Assembly: GCF_003002955.1 (NCBI RefSeq)
Contig: NZ_PVTJ01000003.1
Location: forward strand, 1 to 64,000
Direction of reading: 5' to 3'
From: Glycomyces artemisiae
Lineage (GTDB): Bacteria > Actinomycetota > Actinomycetes > Mycobacteriales > Micromonosporaceae
Length of the DNA stretch: 64,000 nt
Below are positions 7,705-16,542 of the stretch, piece after piece. Below the pieces are notes generated by a model. The model had not been told where the DNA came from. It was given only the letters and a program-made list of their open reading frames with translations, and made no database searches. How positions within the stretch are numbered: position 1 is the stretch's first letter; the number at the start of each line of letters is the position of its first letter. The translations under genes and the position numbers were made by a program.

Positions 7705-8694
7705 GTGGCCGATCGCCTGCCCGCGCTGTTCGCCATGGACCCCGTCCACCTGCCGCGGCTGTTCCCCGAGCCGCTCATGCGGCGGCTGCGCGCGGTGCTC
7801 GACATCGACCCGGCGCTGGTGGCCGAGCGGTACGAGGGCTTCGCGCCGCTCGCGGACGCCGAGGTCGTCGTCTCCGGCTGGGGCGCACCGCGACTCGACG
7901 CCGCCGCGCTGGAGCGGGCGCCGCGGCTGCACACCGTGCTCCACGCCGCCGGGTCGGTGAAACCGCTCGTGGCCGACGCCGGATGGGAGCGCCTGGCGGT
8001 CTCCTCCGCGGCGGACGCGAACGCGCTGCCGGTGGCGGAGTACACGCTCGCGGCGATCCTCCTGGCGGGCAAGGGGGTCTTCGCGCTGCGGGAGGCGTTC
8101 CGCGCCGACCGGTCGTTCGCCTTGGGCTACATCCACCCCGAGGTCGGGAACTTCGGCCGGACCGTGGGGATCGTGGGCGCGTCGCGGATCGGGCGGCGGG
8201 TCCTGGAGCTGCTGCGGCCCTTCGACTTCCGCATTCTCCTGGCCGACCCGTACGTGGAGGACGCCGGAGTCCTCGGCGCCGAGCTGGTGGACCTGGACCT
8301 CCTCGTGGCCGAGGCGGACATCGTGAGCCTGCACGCGCCCGACCTCGCCGAGACCGCCGGACTGCTGGGGGCCGAGCGGTTCGCGGCCATGAAGGACGGC
8401 GCGGTCGTCATCAACACCGCGCGCGGGCGGCTCGTGGACACCGACGCGCTCATCGCGGAGCTGGCGACGGGCCGGATCTCCGCGGTCCTCGACGTCACGC
8501 ACCCCGAGCCGCTCCCCGCGGACTCGCCGCTATTCTCGCTGCCCAACGTGTTCCTGACCCCGCACGTCGCCGGGTCGCAGGGCAACGAGCTGGCGCGCAT
8601 GGGACTGTACATCGTGGAGGAGGCCGAGCGGCTGGCCGCGGGCCGCCCGCTCGCGCACCTCGTCGACGGCGACCTGCGCTGGCGCCAGGCGTAG
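7705..8694 (+). CDS. D-isomer-specific 2-hydroxyacid dehydrogenase
   Basis: A 329-residue NAD(P)-dependent dehydrogenase. The Rossmann fingerprint VGIVGASRIGRRVLELL (residues about 152-168), the INTARGRLVDTDAL segment and the C-terminal LTPHVAGS (catalytic His) are those of the D-2-hydroxyacid dehydrogenase family. The start is GTG 7705, seven bases after GAAGGAG. The LacI gene follows after 15 bases, so the two are co-transcribed. It probably oxidises or reduces a sugar-acid intermediate of the sugar imported by the divergent ABC operon. The exact substrate is not predictable. Confidence 0.85.
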   Translation: MADRLPALFAMDPVHLPRLFPEPLMRRLRAVLDIDPALVAERYEGFAPLADAEVVVSGWGAPRLDAAALERAPRLHTVLHAAGSVKPLVADAGWERLAVSSAADANALPVAEYTLAAILLAGKGVFALREAFRADRSFALGYIHPEVGNFGRTVGIVGASRIGRRVLELLRPFDFRILLADPYVEDAGVLGAELVDLDLLVAEADIVSLHAPDLAETAGLLGAERFAAMKDGAVVINTARGRLVDTDALIAELATGRISAVLDVTHPEPLPADSPLFSLPNVFLTPHVAGSQGNELARMGLYIVEEAERLAAGRPLAHLVDGDLRWRQA

Positions 8695-8709
8695 AGACGG
8701 AGGCCTTCA

Positions 8710-9762
8710 GTGCCCAGACGGAGCGAGCCGGGCAAGCGCCCCACGCTGGCCGACGTTGCCGAGCGCGCGGGCGTGTCGGCCATGACCGTCTCCCGGGTCA
8801 TCGCCGGGAACTACCCGGTCGCCCCGCCGACCCGCTCAAAAGTGCTGCGCGCCATGCGCGACCTCGACTACGTCGTCAACGCGCACGCCCGCGCGCTCGC
8901 GGGCGCGACCACGAAGACCGTCGCGCTGGTCCTGGACGACGCGACGGGCCCGTTCTTCGCGTTCATCGCCCGCGGCGTGGAGCAGCAGGCCGCCTCCGAA
9001 GGGCGCCTGTGCCTCCTGTGCACCACGCACGGCGACCCGGAGCGGGAGCTGGCGGTCGTGGAGCTGCTGCGCGAGCAGCGCGCCGAGGCGGTGATCCTCG
9101 TCGGCGGCGCCCAGGACACCGACACGTACACCGAGCGGATGGCGTCCTTCGCGCGCGCCCTGGACAAGTCGGGGTCGCGCCTGGTCCTGTGCGGCCGCCC
9201 CTCCCCCGGGCCCGACGTGCCCGCCACGGTGGTGGAGTACGACAACGAGGGCGGGGCGTACGCGATGACCGCGTACCTGCTCGCCAACGGGCACCGCAGG
9301 ATCGCGTACGTGGGGCGCGAGCCCGGCCTGTCCACCACCGACGAGCGCGTCCGCGGCTACCGGAGGGCGCACGCCGACCACGGTGTGGCCGTTGACGAAG
9401 GGCTCATCCGGCCCGGCACGTTCACGCGCGAGAGCGGCGCGGCGGCCACGGAGGCGCTGTGGGACGAGCGCGGCGACGCCACCGCGGTCTTCGCCGCCAC
9501 CGACATGGTCGCCGCCGGGGTCCTCAAGGCCCTGCGCGGGCGGGGCGTCCGCGTCCCCGAAGACGTCTCGGTGGTCGGCTTCGACGACATCCCCCTGGCC
9601 TCCGACCTCACCCCGGCGCTGACCACGGTCCACGTCCCCCACGAGCAGCTGGGGCGCGAGGCCGTGCGCCTCGCGCTCCACAGGGGACCGGACCTCGATG
9701 ACAGGGTCGTGCTGGGCACGCACATCGTCGTCAGGGACTCCGCCGCGCCGCTGCGGCCCTGA
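8710..9762 (+). CDS. LacI-family transcriptional regulator
   Basis: A 350-residue repressor. The N-terminal HTH TLADVAERAGVSAMTVSRVI and the hinge helix (NAHARALAG) are classical LacI, followed by a periplasmic-binding-protein-like effector domain ending in SVVGFDDIPLAS and a C-terminal dimer region. The start is GTG 8710 after CGGAGG. It follows the dehydrogenase and is the only regulator near the divergent sugar ABC operon, so it most likely controls both from the palindromes at 7470-7516. Confidence 0.9.
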   Translation: MPRRSEPGKRPTLADVAERAGVSAMTVSRVIAGNYPVAPPTRSKVLRAMRDLDYVVNAHARALAGATTKTVALVLDDATGPFFAFIARGVEQQAASEGRLCLLCTTHGDPERELAVVELLREQRAEAVILVGGAQDTDTYTERMASFARALDKSGSRLVLCGRPSPGPDVPATVVEYDNEGGAYAMTAYLLANGHRRIAYVGREPGLSTTDERVRGYRRAHADHGVAVDEGLIRPGTFTRESGAAATEALWDERGDATAVFAATDMVAAGVLKALRGRGVRVPEDVSVVGFDDIPLASDLTPALTTVHVPHEQLGREAVRLALHRGPDLDDRVVLGTHIVVRDSAAPLRP

Positions 9763-9789
9763 CCGGGAGTCCCCGTGGGACCCTGAGCC

Positions 9790-9804
9790 ATAGGCGAAGC
9801 CTAT
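9790..9804. promoter_or_regulatory. LysR-type box (T-N11-A dyad) before DASS gene
   Basis: ATAGGC-GAA-GCCTAT is a perfect 6-bp dyad that contains the T-N11-A core of LysR-regulator binding sites (T at 9791, A at 9803). It lies about 80 bases before the DASS start, the usual activation-site distance. The LysR gene is downstream at 11630. Confidence 0.5.
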
Positions 9805-9884
9805 ATGCCGCAAAGGACACGACTCTTGGACGTATCCCCTCCCGGGTGAGACAGTGGCCACAGTCAATCCCTCAAGGAGGAGGC

Positions 9885-11510
9885 ATGGCTTCAACAGCCG
9901 AGCACGGAGCGGCAGCGCCCTCCGAATCCCCTCGCACCGATGTGGACAAGGCCCTGCTGGGCGGGTCCACCTACCGCAGCCTCTCCGAGCTCGGCTCGGG
10001 CGCCGAGGAGAAGTTCGAGAAGGGCCGGCGCCTCGTCGGCTGGTTCCTCGCGCCCCTCGTCAGCCTCGTGTTCGGATTCCTGCCGCTCGACATGCCCGGC
10101 GACCAGCAGACCCTGGCCGCGGTGCTCCTCGGCGTCGTCGTCCTGTGGATCTGCGAGCCCATCCCGATTCCCGTCGGCGGCCTCATCGGTGTCGCCGCGA
10201 TCGTGGTCCTCGGCGTCGCCCCCGGCGACGACGTGCTGGCGCCCTTCGGGTCCACCACGATCTTCACGTTCATCGGCGCGTTCATTCTGGCTCAAGCCAT
10301 GCTCAAGCACGGTGTGGCGCAGCGCGTCGCGTACTTCGTGCTGGGCCTGCCCGGGGTCGGGCGGTCCACGTTCCGCACCATCATCGCCTTCGGCGCCATC
10401 ACCTGCGTCCTGTCGGCGTTCATCTCCAACACCGCCACCGTCGCGATGCTGATGCCCACGGCCCTGGGCATCCTCGCCGTCATCGCCAAGCTCATGCAGA
10501 GCCAGGGCGCCGTGCGGCCCGACTTCGACCCGATGCGCCTGCGCGTGGGCACCGCGCTCATGCTCATGCTCGCCTACGGCGCCAGCGTCGGCGGGCTCAT
10601 GACGCCCGTCGGCTCGCCGCCGAACCTCATCGGCCGTGGCCTCATCGAGGAGGCCACGGGCGAGCGGATCTCCTTCGGGCAGTGGATGCTCGCCGCGCTC
10701 CCGATCTGCCTCATCATGTTCGCGGTCCTCGCGACCGTGCTGCTCCTGGTCAACAAGCCGGAGATCCGCCGCATCGAAGGCGTCGAGGAGTTCATCCGCG
10801 AGCGCCGCGCCGAGCAGGGCCCGATGAGCCGCGCCGAGAAGAACACCGTGATCGCCTTCGGCGTCACCGTGGCGCTGTGGCTCGTGCCCGCGGTCGTCGG
10901 CCTCGTCTCGGGCACCGACTCCAGCGCGTACGCCACGGTCAGCGACCGGCTCGACGAGGGCGTCGCCGCCGTCATCGGCGCCGCGCTCCTGTTCGTGCTG
11001 CCCGTCAACTGGTCGAAGCAGCAGGCGACCCTGACGTGGAAGGACGCCGCCCAGATCGACTGGGGCACGATCCTCCTGTTCGGCACCGGGATCATCTTCG
11101 GCGCCATGCTCTCCTCGACCGGCCTGGCCGAGACCATCGGCAACGGCGCCTCCGACGCTCTCGGCATCACCAGCGCGTTCGCGATCACCGCGTTCGCCGT
11201 GATCCTCGCGGTGCTCATCTCCGAGACGACGTCGAACACGGCGTCGGCGGCGGTCGTGGTCCCGATCATCATCCCGCTCGCCGCCGCGGCCGGGGTCGAT
11301 CCGCTGGTGCCCGCTTTGGCGGCGACGTTCGCGGCCTCGCTCGGGTTCATGCTGCCGGTCTCGACGCCGCAGAACGCGATCGTCTACGGCACCGGCTGCG
11401 TGCCGATGACGAAGATGATCCGCTCCGGGGTCACGTTCGACCTCATCGGCGCGGTCGTCATCATCGCGCTCATGCCGCTGATGGTCGTGTTCACCGGCAT
11501 CGGGAGCTGA
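9885..11510 (+). CDS. DASS (SLC13) family dicarboxylate/anion symporter
   Basis: A 541-residue membrane transporter of the divalent anion:Na+ symporter family. Both diagnostic SNT signatures are present: SAFISNTATVAMLMP (around 180) and SETTSNTASAAVVVP (around 448), which form the two substrate and sodium sites. ATG 9885 follows a strong AAGGAGGAGG. A GTG 39 bases upstream is not supported. Next to a LysR regulator and a tartrate dehydrogenase-like gene it probably imports tartrate, malate or a related dicarboxylate. Confidence 0.88.
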   Translation: MASTAEHGAAAPSESPRTDVDKALLGGSTYRSLSELGSGAEEKFEKGRRLVGWFLAPLVSLVFGFLPLDMPGDQQTLAAVLLGVVVLWICEPIPIPVGGLIGVAAIVVLGVAPGDDVLAPFGSTTIFTFIGAFILAQAMLKHGVAQRVAYFVLGLPGVGRSTFRTIIAFGAITCVLSAFISNTATVAMLMPTALGILAVIAKLMQSQGAVRPDFDPMRLRVGTALMLMLAYGASVGGLMTPVGSPPNLIGRGLIEEATGERISFGQWMLAALPICLIMFAVLATVLLLVNKPEIRRIEGVEEFIRERRAEQGPMSRAEKNTVIAFGVTVALWLVPAVVGLVSGTDSSAYATVSDRLDEGVAAVIGAALLFVLPVNWSKQQATLTWKDAAQIDWGTILLFGTGIIFGAMLSSTGLAETIGNGASDALGITSAFAITAFAVILAVLISETTSNTASAAVVVPIIIPLAAAAGVDPLVPALAATFAASLGFMLPVSTPQNAIVYGTGCVPMTKMIRSGVTFDLIGAVVIIALMPLMVVFTGIGS

Positions 11511-11580
11511 ACGAACTAGCGCAAATCGGGCGCTCGACACTAGACTCCGGGGAACGGCGTCCGGTGTCGGGCGCCCGGAA

Positions 11581-11614
11581 CCCTATATCCTATTTCCTAT
11601 AGGATCTACGATCC
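11581..11614 (+). promoter_or_regulatory. 34-bp palindrome-containing element, copy 1 (before LysR gene)
   Basis: This AT-rich element has ATCCTAT (11587-11593) and ATAGGAT (11599-11605) as inverted arms and an inner perfect TCCTATAGGA. It matches 44590-44623 (opposite strand) at 31 of 34 positions. It ends 15 bases before the TTG start of the LysR gene, so it lies in the promoter or the 5' leader. No other copy was seen in the window. Confidence 0.55.
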
Positions 11615-11629
11615 AGTCGCGGAGCCGCA

Positions 11630-12514
11630 TTGGACGCACGCCAGCTCGGGTACTTCCTCGCCGTGGTCGACCACGGCGGGTTCGGGAAGGCCGCGGAGCA
11701 GATCCACATCGCGCAGCCGTCCCTGTCGCAGGCCATCGCGAACCTCGAACGGAGCCTGGGCGTCGAGCTGTTTCACCGGGTCGGGCGCGGCGTGGTCCTC
11801 TCGGACGCGGGGCGGCGCCTGGTCGAGCCCGCGCGGCAGGTCCTGCGGGACCTGGAGACCGCCCGCGACGCAGCGCTGTCGGTGCGCGAGCTCGAACGCG
11901 GCCGCCTCGACATGGTGTCGATGCCCTCCCCCGGGATCGAGCCGCTCACCGCGATGATGACCCGCTTCGTGGAGCGGTACCCGGGCATCGTCGTGAACGT
12001 CGAGGGCGCGTTCACCGCCGACGAGGTCGTGGCGCACGTCAGGACCGGCGCGAGCGAGGTCGGCCTGCTCGGGTCGGCCGAGGACCTGCGCACCGCCGAG
12101 CTGCGGATGGTGCCGATCGAGAGCCAGCCGCTGGTCCTCATCTCCCCGCCCGGCGCCGACCTGCCTCCGGGCGGGACGGTCGGCCGCGAGGACTTCCGGG
12201 GCCTGCGGCTCATCGCCTCCCAGCGCGGGAGCATCATGCGCCGCTTCGTGGACGACCTGCTCGCCGACGTCGACGGCGTGCGCCTGGCCGCGGAGATCGC
12301 GCACCGGACCTCGATCCTGCCGCTGGTGCTGGCCGGGTTCGGCCACGCGGTCATGCCCGCGTCGTGGACGCCCCTCGCGGAGCGGACCGGCGCCGCGGTG
12401 CGGCGGATCGAGCCCGCCTGGCACCTGCACGTGTCGCTCGTGTGCCGCCCCGAGGGGCTGAGCCCGGCGGCCCGCGCGTTCGTGGCGATGGCCGAGGACT
12501 GGCGCGACCGATAG
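11630..12514 (+). CDS. LysR-family transcriptional regulator
   Basis: A 294-residue LysR regulator: N-terminal winged HTH (LGYFLAVVDHGGFGKAAEQIHIAQPSLSQAI in two adjoining motifs, residues 5-35) and a LysR substrate-binding domain from about residue 90. The start is TTG 11630, with a weak GGAG upstream. It sits between the DASS transporter and the tartrate dehydrogenase-like gene, all on the plus strand. It likely senses the transported dicarboxylate. Unlike classical LysR genes it is not divergent from its presumed target. The upstream 34-bp element is shared with another regulator gene. Confidence 0.9.
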   Translation: MDARQLGYFLAVVDHGGFGKAAEQIHIAQPSLSQAIANLERSLGVELFHRVGRGVVLSDAGRRLVEPARQVLRDLETARDAALSVRELERGRLDMVSMPSPGIEPLTAMMTRFVERYPGIVVNVEGAFTADEVVAHVRTGASEVGLLGSAEDLRTAELRMVPIESQPLVLISPPGADLPPGGTVGREDFRGLRLIASQRGSIMRRFVDDLLADVDGVRLAAEIAHRTSILPLVLAGFGHAVMPASWTPLAERTGAAVRRIEPAWHLHVSLVCRPEGLSPAARAFVAMAEDWRDR

Positions 12515-12521
12515 GGCTTCC

Positions 12522-12536
12522 CGATGGGCGCCATCG
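12522..12536. promoter_or_regulatory. Inverted repeat before tartrate dehydrogenase-like gene
   Basis: CGATGG-GCG-CCATCG is a perfect 6-bp dyad just after the LysR stop and 75 bases before the next start. A nearby operator role is likely, but its sequence differs from the T-N11-A box at 9790, so the binding protein is uncertain. Confidence 0.3.
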
Positions 12537-12611
12537 CGAACCGGTCTTGGACTCAGGGGCGTGACCGGGTGTTGACTCGATGCGAACCGTCCCAGGCACG
12601 AAGGAGCTTCC

Positions 12612-13676
12612 ATGGACCGGCCGCTGCGCATCGCCGCCATCCCCGCCGACGGCATCGGGCGGGAGGTGGTGGCCGCGGGCCGGGCCGTGCTCGACAAGTT
12701 GCAGGCCGAGGGGCGGTTCTCCCTACAGTGGGAGGAGTTCCCGTGGGGCTCGGACTACTACGCCGAGCACGGCCGGATGATGCCCGAGGACGGCCTGGAG
12801 GTCCTCAGGGGCTTCGACGCGATCTACTTCGGGGCGGTGGGGTGGCCGACGGTCCCCGACCACGTGAGCCTGTGGGGGCTGCGGCTGCGGATCTGCCAGG
12901 GCTTCGACCAGTGGGCGAACGTGCGGCCCGTGCACTTCCTGCCGGGCGTGGTGAGCCCCCTGCGCAAGGCCGACGACGCCGAGCTGGACTGGGTGGTGGT
13001 GCGGGAGAACTCCGAGGGCGAGTACGCCGGGATCGGGGGCCGGAACCTCGCCTCGCGCGGCGAGGGCGCCGAGGTGGCGATCCAGTCGGCGCTGTTCACC
13101 GAGGCCGGGTGCGAGCGGATCATGCGCTTCGCGTTCGACCTGGCGCGCACCAGGTCCCGCCGGAAGGTCTCCAGCGTCACCAAGAGCAACGCGCAGCAGT
13201 ACGGGATGGTCCTGTGGGACGACGTGTTCCGCCGCGTGGCCGCCGACTACCCCGACGTGGAGACCGAGAGCGTCCTGGTGGACGCGATGGCCGCGAAGTT
13301 CGTGCTGCGCCCCGAGGACCTGTCGGTGGTGGTGGCCTCGAACCTGAACGCGGACATCCTCTCCGATCTCGGCTCGGCCCTGGCGGGGAGCCTGGGCCTG
13401 GCCGCCAGCGCGAACCTGAACCCCGAGGGGCGGTTCCCGTCGATGTTCGAGCCGGTCCACGGCTCGGCCCCGGACATCGCGGGCCGGGGGGCCGCGAATC
13501 CGGTGGGCGCCATCGGGAGCGCCGCGCTGATGCTCGCGCACCTGGGGCTGCCGGAGGAGGCGGCGCGGATCGAGCGGGCGATCGAGGCGGCGTCGGCGGC
13601 GGGCGTGCTCACCCGCGACGTCGGCGGGACCGCGTCGACCGACGAGGTGACGGCGGCGATCACCGCGCGTCTGTGA
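12612..13676 (+). CDS. Tartrate dehydrogenase / D-malate dehydrogenase-like enzyme
   Basis: A 354-residue member of the isocitrate/isopropylmalate dehydrogenase family. IPADGIGREVV (N-terminus), YFGAVGWPTVPDHVSLWGL, QGFDQWANVRP, the substrate-site region SVTKSNAQQ and the C-terminal EPVHGSAPDIAGRGAANP are visible. GWPTVPDHVSLWGL is the version seen in tartrate/D-malate dehydrogenases, rather than leucine-biosynthesis LeuB. AAGGAG precedes ATG 12612. Together with the DASS transporter and LysR gene it makes a coherent dicarboxylate-use cluster. Expected product: oxaloglycolate or pyruvate plus CO2, depending on substrate. Confidence 0.8.
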   Translation: MDRPLRIAAIPADGIGREVVAAGRAVLDKLQAEGRFSLQWEEFPWGSDYYAEHGRMMPEDGLEVLRGFDAIYFGAVGWPTVPDHVSLWGLRLRICQGFDQWANVRPVHFLPGVVSPLRKADDAELDWVVVRENSEGEYAGIGGRNLASRGEGAEVAIQSALFTEAGCERIMRFAFDLARTRSRRKVSSVTKSNAQQYGMVLWDDVFRRVAADYPDVETESVLVDAMAAKFVLRPEDLSVVVASNLNADILSDLGSALAGSLGLAASANLNPEGRFPSMFEPVHGSAPDIAGRGAANPVGAIGSAALMLAHLGLPEEAARIERAIEAASAAGVLTRDVGGTASTDEVTAAITARL

Positions 13677-13703
13677 GGCGTGACCGCTCGGTAGGCTCGC
13701 GGC

Positions 13704-14621
13704 ATGAACGTGACGATGGCGCTCGACCTGGGCGGCACCAAGGTGGAGGCCGCGCTGGTGCGCGCGGACGGGACCGTGGTCGAGGGGACGCGCTCGCGGG
13801 CGGCCACGGGTGCGGCCGCGGCCGCCGACCGGGCCGCCGGGGAGCGGGCGATCGCGCAGGTGGTGCGCCATTGCGCGGCGGCCCCGGAGTGGGCGTCGGT
13901 GTCGGGGGCCGGGATCGGTTCGGCCGGGCCGGTGGACCTCGGCGCGGGCACGATCGGGCCGATCAACCTGCCGGCGATGCAGGGCTTCGGGATCACCGGG
14001 TTCGTGCGGGAGGTCAGCGGCCTGGAGGAGGTGTCGCTGCGGCTCGACGGCACGTGCATCGCGCTCGCGGAGTCGTGGCTCGGCGCGGCGCGCGGGGTCC
14101 GGAACGCGCTGGTCATGGTGGTGTCGACGGGCGTGGGCGGGGGCCTGGTCAGCGACGGGCGGATCGTCTCGGGCGGCGGCGGGAACGCGGGCCATCTCGG
14201 GCAGGTCGTGGTCGACCGGATCGCCTCGTCGGCGCACGACGCGACGGTGGAGGGGATCGCGTCGGGGCCGAGCACGGTGCGGTGGGCGCAGGGCGAGGGC
14301 TGGGACGGGGCGAGCGGTGAGGACTTGGCGCGCGACTACGCCGCGGGCGTCGAGGTGGCGGTCGCGGCGGTGCGCCGGTCGGCGCGGGCGGTGGGGCTGG
14401 GCTTGGTGAACGCCGCGACGCTGCTGGATCTGGAGGTCGCGGTGATCGGCGGCGGGTTCTCGTTCGTGGCCGACGACTATCCGGACCTGGTGGCCGCGGC
14501 GGTCCGCGAGCACGCCGTCAACGCCTACGCGGCGGACCTGAAGGTGGTGCGCGCCGAGCTCGGCGGGGACGCGCCGCTGATCGGCGCGGCGGCCCTGGTC
14601 CACCGCGCCGATCTGCTCTAG
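13704..14621 (+). CDS. ROK-family protein lacking the zinc motif
   Basis: A 305-residue ROK-type sugar-kinase-like protein. The phosphate-1 motif LDLGGTKVEAALV is at residues 7-19 and the phosphate-2 segment STGVGGGLV at about 141. The usual ROK zinc motif CxCGxxGC is absent: after GGGGNAGHLGQ (157-167) the chain runs directly to a helix. The candidate catalytic Asp is in LDGT (about 115). It lies 27 bases after the dehydrogenase and is probably co-transcribed, though a sugar kinase is an unexpected partner for tartrate use. It overlaps the convergent DUF1772 gene by four bases. Confidence 0.75.
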   Translation: MNVTMALDLGGTKVEAALVRADGTVVEGTRSRAATGAAAAADRAAGERAIAQVVRHCAAAPEWASVSGAGIGSAGPVDLGAGTIGPINLPAMQGFGITGFVREVSGLEEVSLRLDGTCIALAESWLGAARGVRNALVMVVSTGVGGGLVSDGRIVSGGGGNAGHLGQVVVDRIASSAHDATVEGIASGPSTVRWAQGEGWDGASGEDLARDYAAGVEVAVAAVRRSARAVGLGLVNAATLLDLEVAVIGGGFSFVADDYPDLVAAAVREHAVNAYAADLKVVRAELGGDAPLIGAAALVHRADLL

Positions 14622-15115
14622 GCGTTCAGCCCGGTCGTGTAGAGCGCCCACGCGAGGGCCGCGAGGCCGAGGAGGGACGCGATGCCGCGCACGTGGTTCC
14701 ACTTGATCCACGGCTCCTCGACGTCGCCGCGGAGCGCGGCGGGGTCCTCGATGGCGGCGGGGTCGCCTGCGGCTTCGAGGCGGTCGTTGAGGGGGACGTT
14801 CTTCGCCATGGTCCCGATGAACATGACGAGGTTGCACACGAGTCCGGCGATCGTCCACGGCAGTGCCGACTTGTCGTCGAGGAAGCAGCCGAGGATCACG
14901 GCGGCGAGGGCGAAGACGACCGAGCCGAGGAACGCGGTCATGAAGCGGCCGTTGATGATGACCCGGTTGATGTGCTGGAGTGCGGCGATCCACGCGCGGT
15001 CGTCGAGGATCTTCAGGCCGGGCATCACCGAGTACGAGTAGCCGGTGAACAGCCCGGCCATGAGCCCCGCGCTGAGCAGCGCGGCGATCAGGGCGATGAG
15101 GTGCAGCGGTGCCAT
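14618..15115 (-). CDS. DUF1772 (anthrone oxygenase-like) membrane protein
   Basis: A 165-residue membrane protein with four hydrophobic segments and the DUF1772 pattern: a VPLNDRL-type motif near residue 105 and WIKWNHVRGIAS near 140. The family includes small oxygenase-like proteins and many members of unknown function. AAAGG precedes the ATG. It follows the secreted repeat protein by 11 bases and probably forms a two-gene operon with it. Its stop overlaps the ROK gene's stop in the opposite direction. Confidence 0.7.
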   Translation of the reverse strand: MAPLHLIALIAALLSAGLMAGLFTGYSYSVMPGLKILDDRAWIAALQHINRVIINGRFMTAFLGSVVFALAAVILGCFLDDKSALPWTIAGLVCNLVMFIGTMAKNVPLNDRLEAAGDPAAIEDPAALRGDVEEPWIKWNHVRGIASLLGLAALAWALYTTGLNA

Positions 15116-15126
15116 GAGGGGCCTTT

Positions 15127-16542
15127 CTAGCCGAGGGGCATCACCCGGGCGATGCGGATCGCGCCGTCGTCGGCCGCCGGGTAGGCGGCGCTGCCGTCAG
15201 GATATGCCTTGAACGCCTGGTAGTCGTGGTCCGGGACGTCGATGTCGAACGGGTCCCCGATGGGCGAGCCGGACCCGGCGTCGCGGACCTGCGCGGTCAT
15301 GCCGTCCCCGGTCTCCCAGGCCAGGAGCAGGTCGTCGCCGTACGCCACGAGGTGCGGGTGGCTCGTGTCGGCGCCGGTGTCCACGGTGGCGTCGGAGGGC
15401 CCGTCGGTGAAGTGCTCCAGGCGGGCCCGTCCCCCTTGGCTCCAGGCGGTCCAGTAGCCGTCGCCGACGGCGACGAGGTCGCCGCCGAACAGGCTCCCGT
15501 CGCATTCGCCGGGGGCGACGGTGGTGTACGCGGGGATCGCGATGCGGCACTGGTTGTCGGTGGCGCAGACCATGCCGAACTCGTCGCGGTCGGCGTTCCA
15601 GGCGATGCGCGCGGTCCAGGAGTGGCTGCACCCCACGGCGAACGCGTCGGGGTGGTCGGCGAGGCCGCCGCCGGAGTCGACGACCTGCATGCGGTCGCCT
15701 TCGTGGATGTCGACGCAGTCGCCGTTGGCGACGGTGATGGCGACGCCGAAGTACGCGGCGGTGTTGGCGCCGTCGGAGGCGAGGCGGCCGTGGTGCTGGT
15801 ACCACCACACGAAGCGGGCGCCGTCGTCGTAGCCGGAGCGCCCGTCACCGAGGTTGGTCACCTGGCGCTCCCACACCTGTGATCCCGCGTTGTCGAAGCG
15901 CACCATGTGCATCGTGCGGCAGGGGCTGGACTCGCCACCGCACAGGGGCCCGTCGCCGCAGTCCCCTTCGCGGGTGACGAGGACGGTGACGCCGTCGGCG
16001 TCGGCGATGACGTCTTGGAGGTCGATCCCTTCGAGGTCGAGGGGATCGCCGTCGATCGCGTCGCCGCAGTCGAGGCGGGCGAGGTGGATGCGGTCGTCGG
16101 TGCCGTCCCAGGCGAGCCAGGACCGGCCGTCGGGGGTGGCGGCGATGGCCGCGGGGAGCGGGTCGGTGTCGCCTTCTCCCCCGGCGCCGATCACATTCGC
16201 GTCCACTGTGGTCACCGTGACCTCGGGGCCCGCCGCGGGGGCGCGGTCGCACATGCCGTCGCCCTCGGAGGCGGCGGAGGTCGCGGCCTCGGTCGGCGAG
16301 GGCGACGGGGTCGGGGAGGCGACCGTTTCGGCTGCGGCCGTTGGGGAGCCCGCGGTGGGCTCGGCGCCGTCGGCGCTGTCGCCGCCGCCGGAGCCGCCTC
16401 CGGTCATGGCGACTGCGGCGCCGATCGTGGTGGCCGCGATCAGGCCGATCGCGGTGCCGCCCACGATGAAGACGCGACGCCAGTTCGTCATCGGGGGCAT
16501 CCGGTGCGCATGGATGCTCGTTCGGGGTGAAGGTCTACTCAT
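15127..16542 (-). CDS. Membrane-anchored or exported protein with possible beta-propeller
   Basis: A 471-residue protein, not assigned to a named family. There is an N-terminal cytoplasmic stub, one hydrophobic segment (VFIVGGTAIGLIAATTIGAAVAM, about residues 24-46), a Gly/Ser/Thr-rich linker to about residue 95, and an extracellular domain with eight or more cysteines and repeated strands such as SWLAWDGTDDRIHLARLDCG. The repeats suggest a propeller-like fold. GTG or ATG alternatives exist; ATG 16542 has AAGGA upstream, while ATG 16500 or 16491 would shorten it by 14-17 residues. No catalytic motif is visible. Confidence 0.6.
   Translation of the reverse strand: MSRPSPRTSIHAHRMPPMTNWRRVFIVGGTAIGLIAATTIGAAVAMTGGGSGGGDSADGAEPTAGSPTAAAETVASPTPSPSPTEAATSAASEGDGMCDRAPAAGPEVTVTTVDANVIGAGGEGDTDPLPAAIAATPDGRSWLAWDGTDDRIHLARLDCGDAIDGDPLDLEGIDLQDVIADADGVTVLVTREGDCGDGPLCGGESSPCRTMHMVRFDNAGSQVWERQVTNLGDGRSGYDDGARFVWWYQHHGRLASDGANTAAYFGVAITVANGDCVDIHEGDRMQVVDSGGGLADHPDAFAVGCSHSWTARIAWNADRDEFGMVCATDNQCRIAIPAYTTVAPGECDGSLFGGDLVAVGDGYWTAWSQGGRARLEHFTDGPSDATVDTGADTSHPHLVAYGDDLLLAWETGDGMTAQVRDAGSGSPIGDPFDIDVPDHDYQAFKAYPDGSAAYPAADDGAIRIARVMPLG

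Noticed and set aside
12612-13676. 3-isopropylmalate dehydrogenase (leuB)
   Set aside because: The GWPTVPDHVSLWGL motif and the DASS/LysR neighbours fit tartrate or D-malate dehydrogenase; no leucine genes are near.
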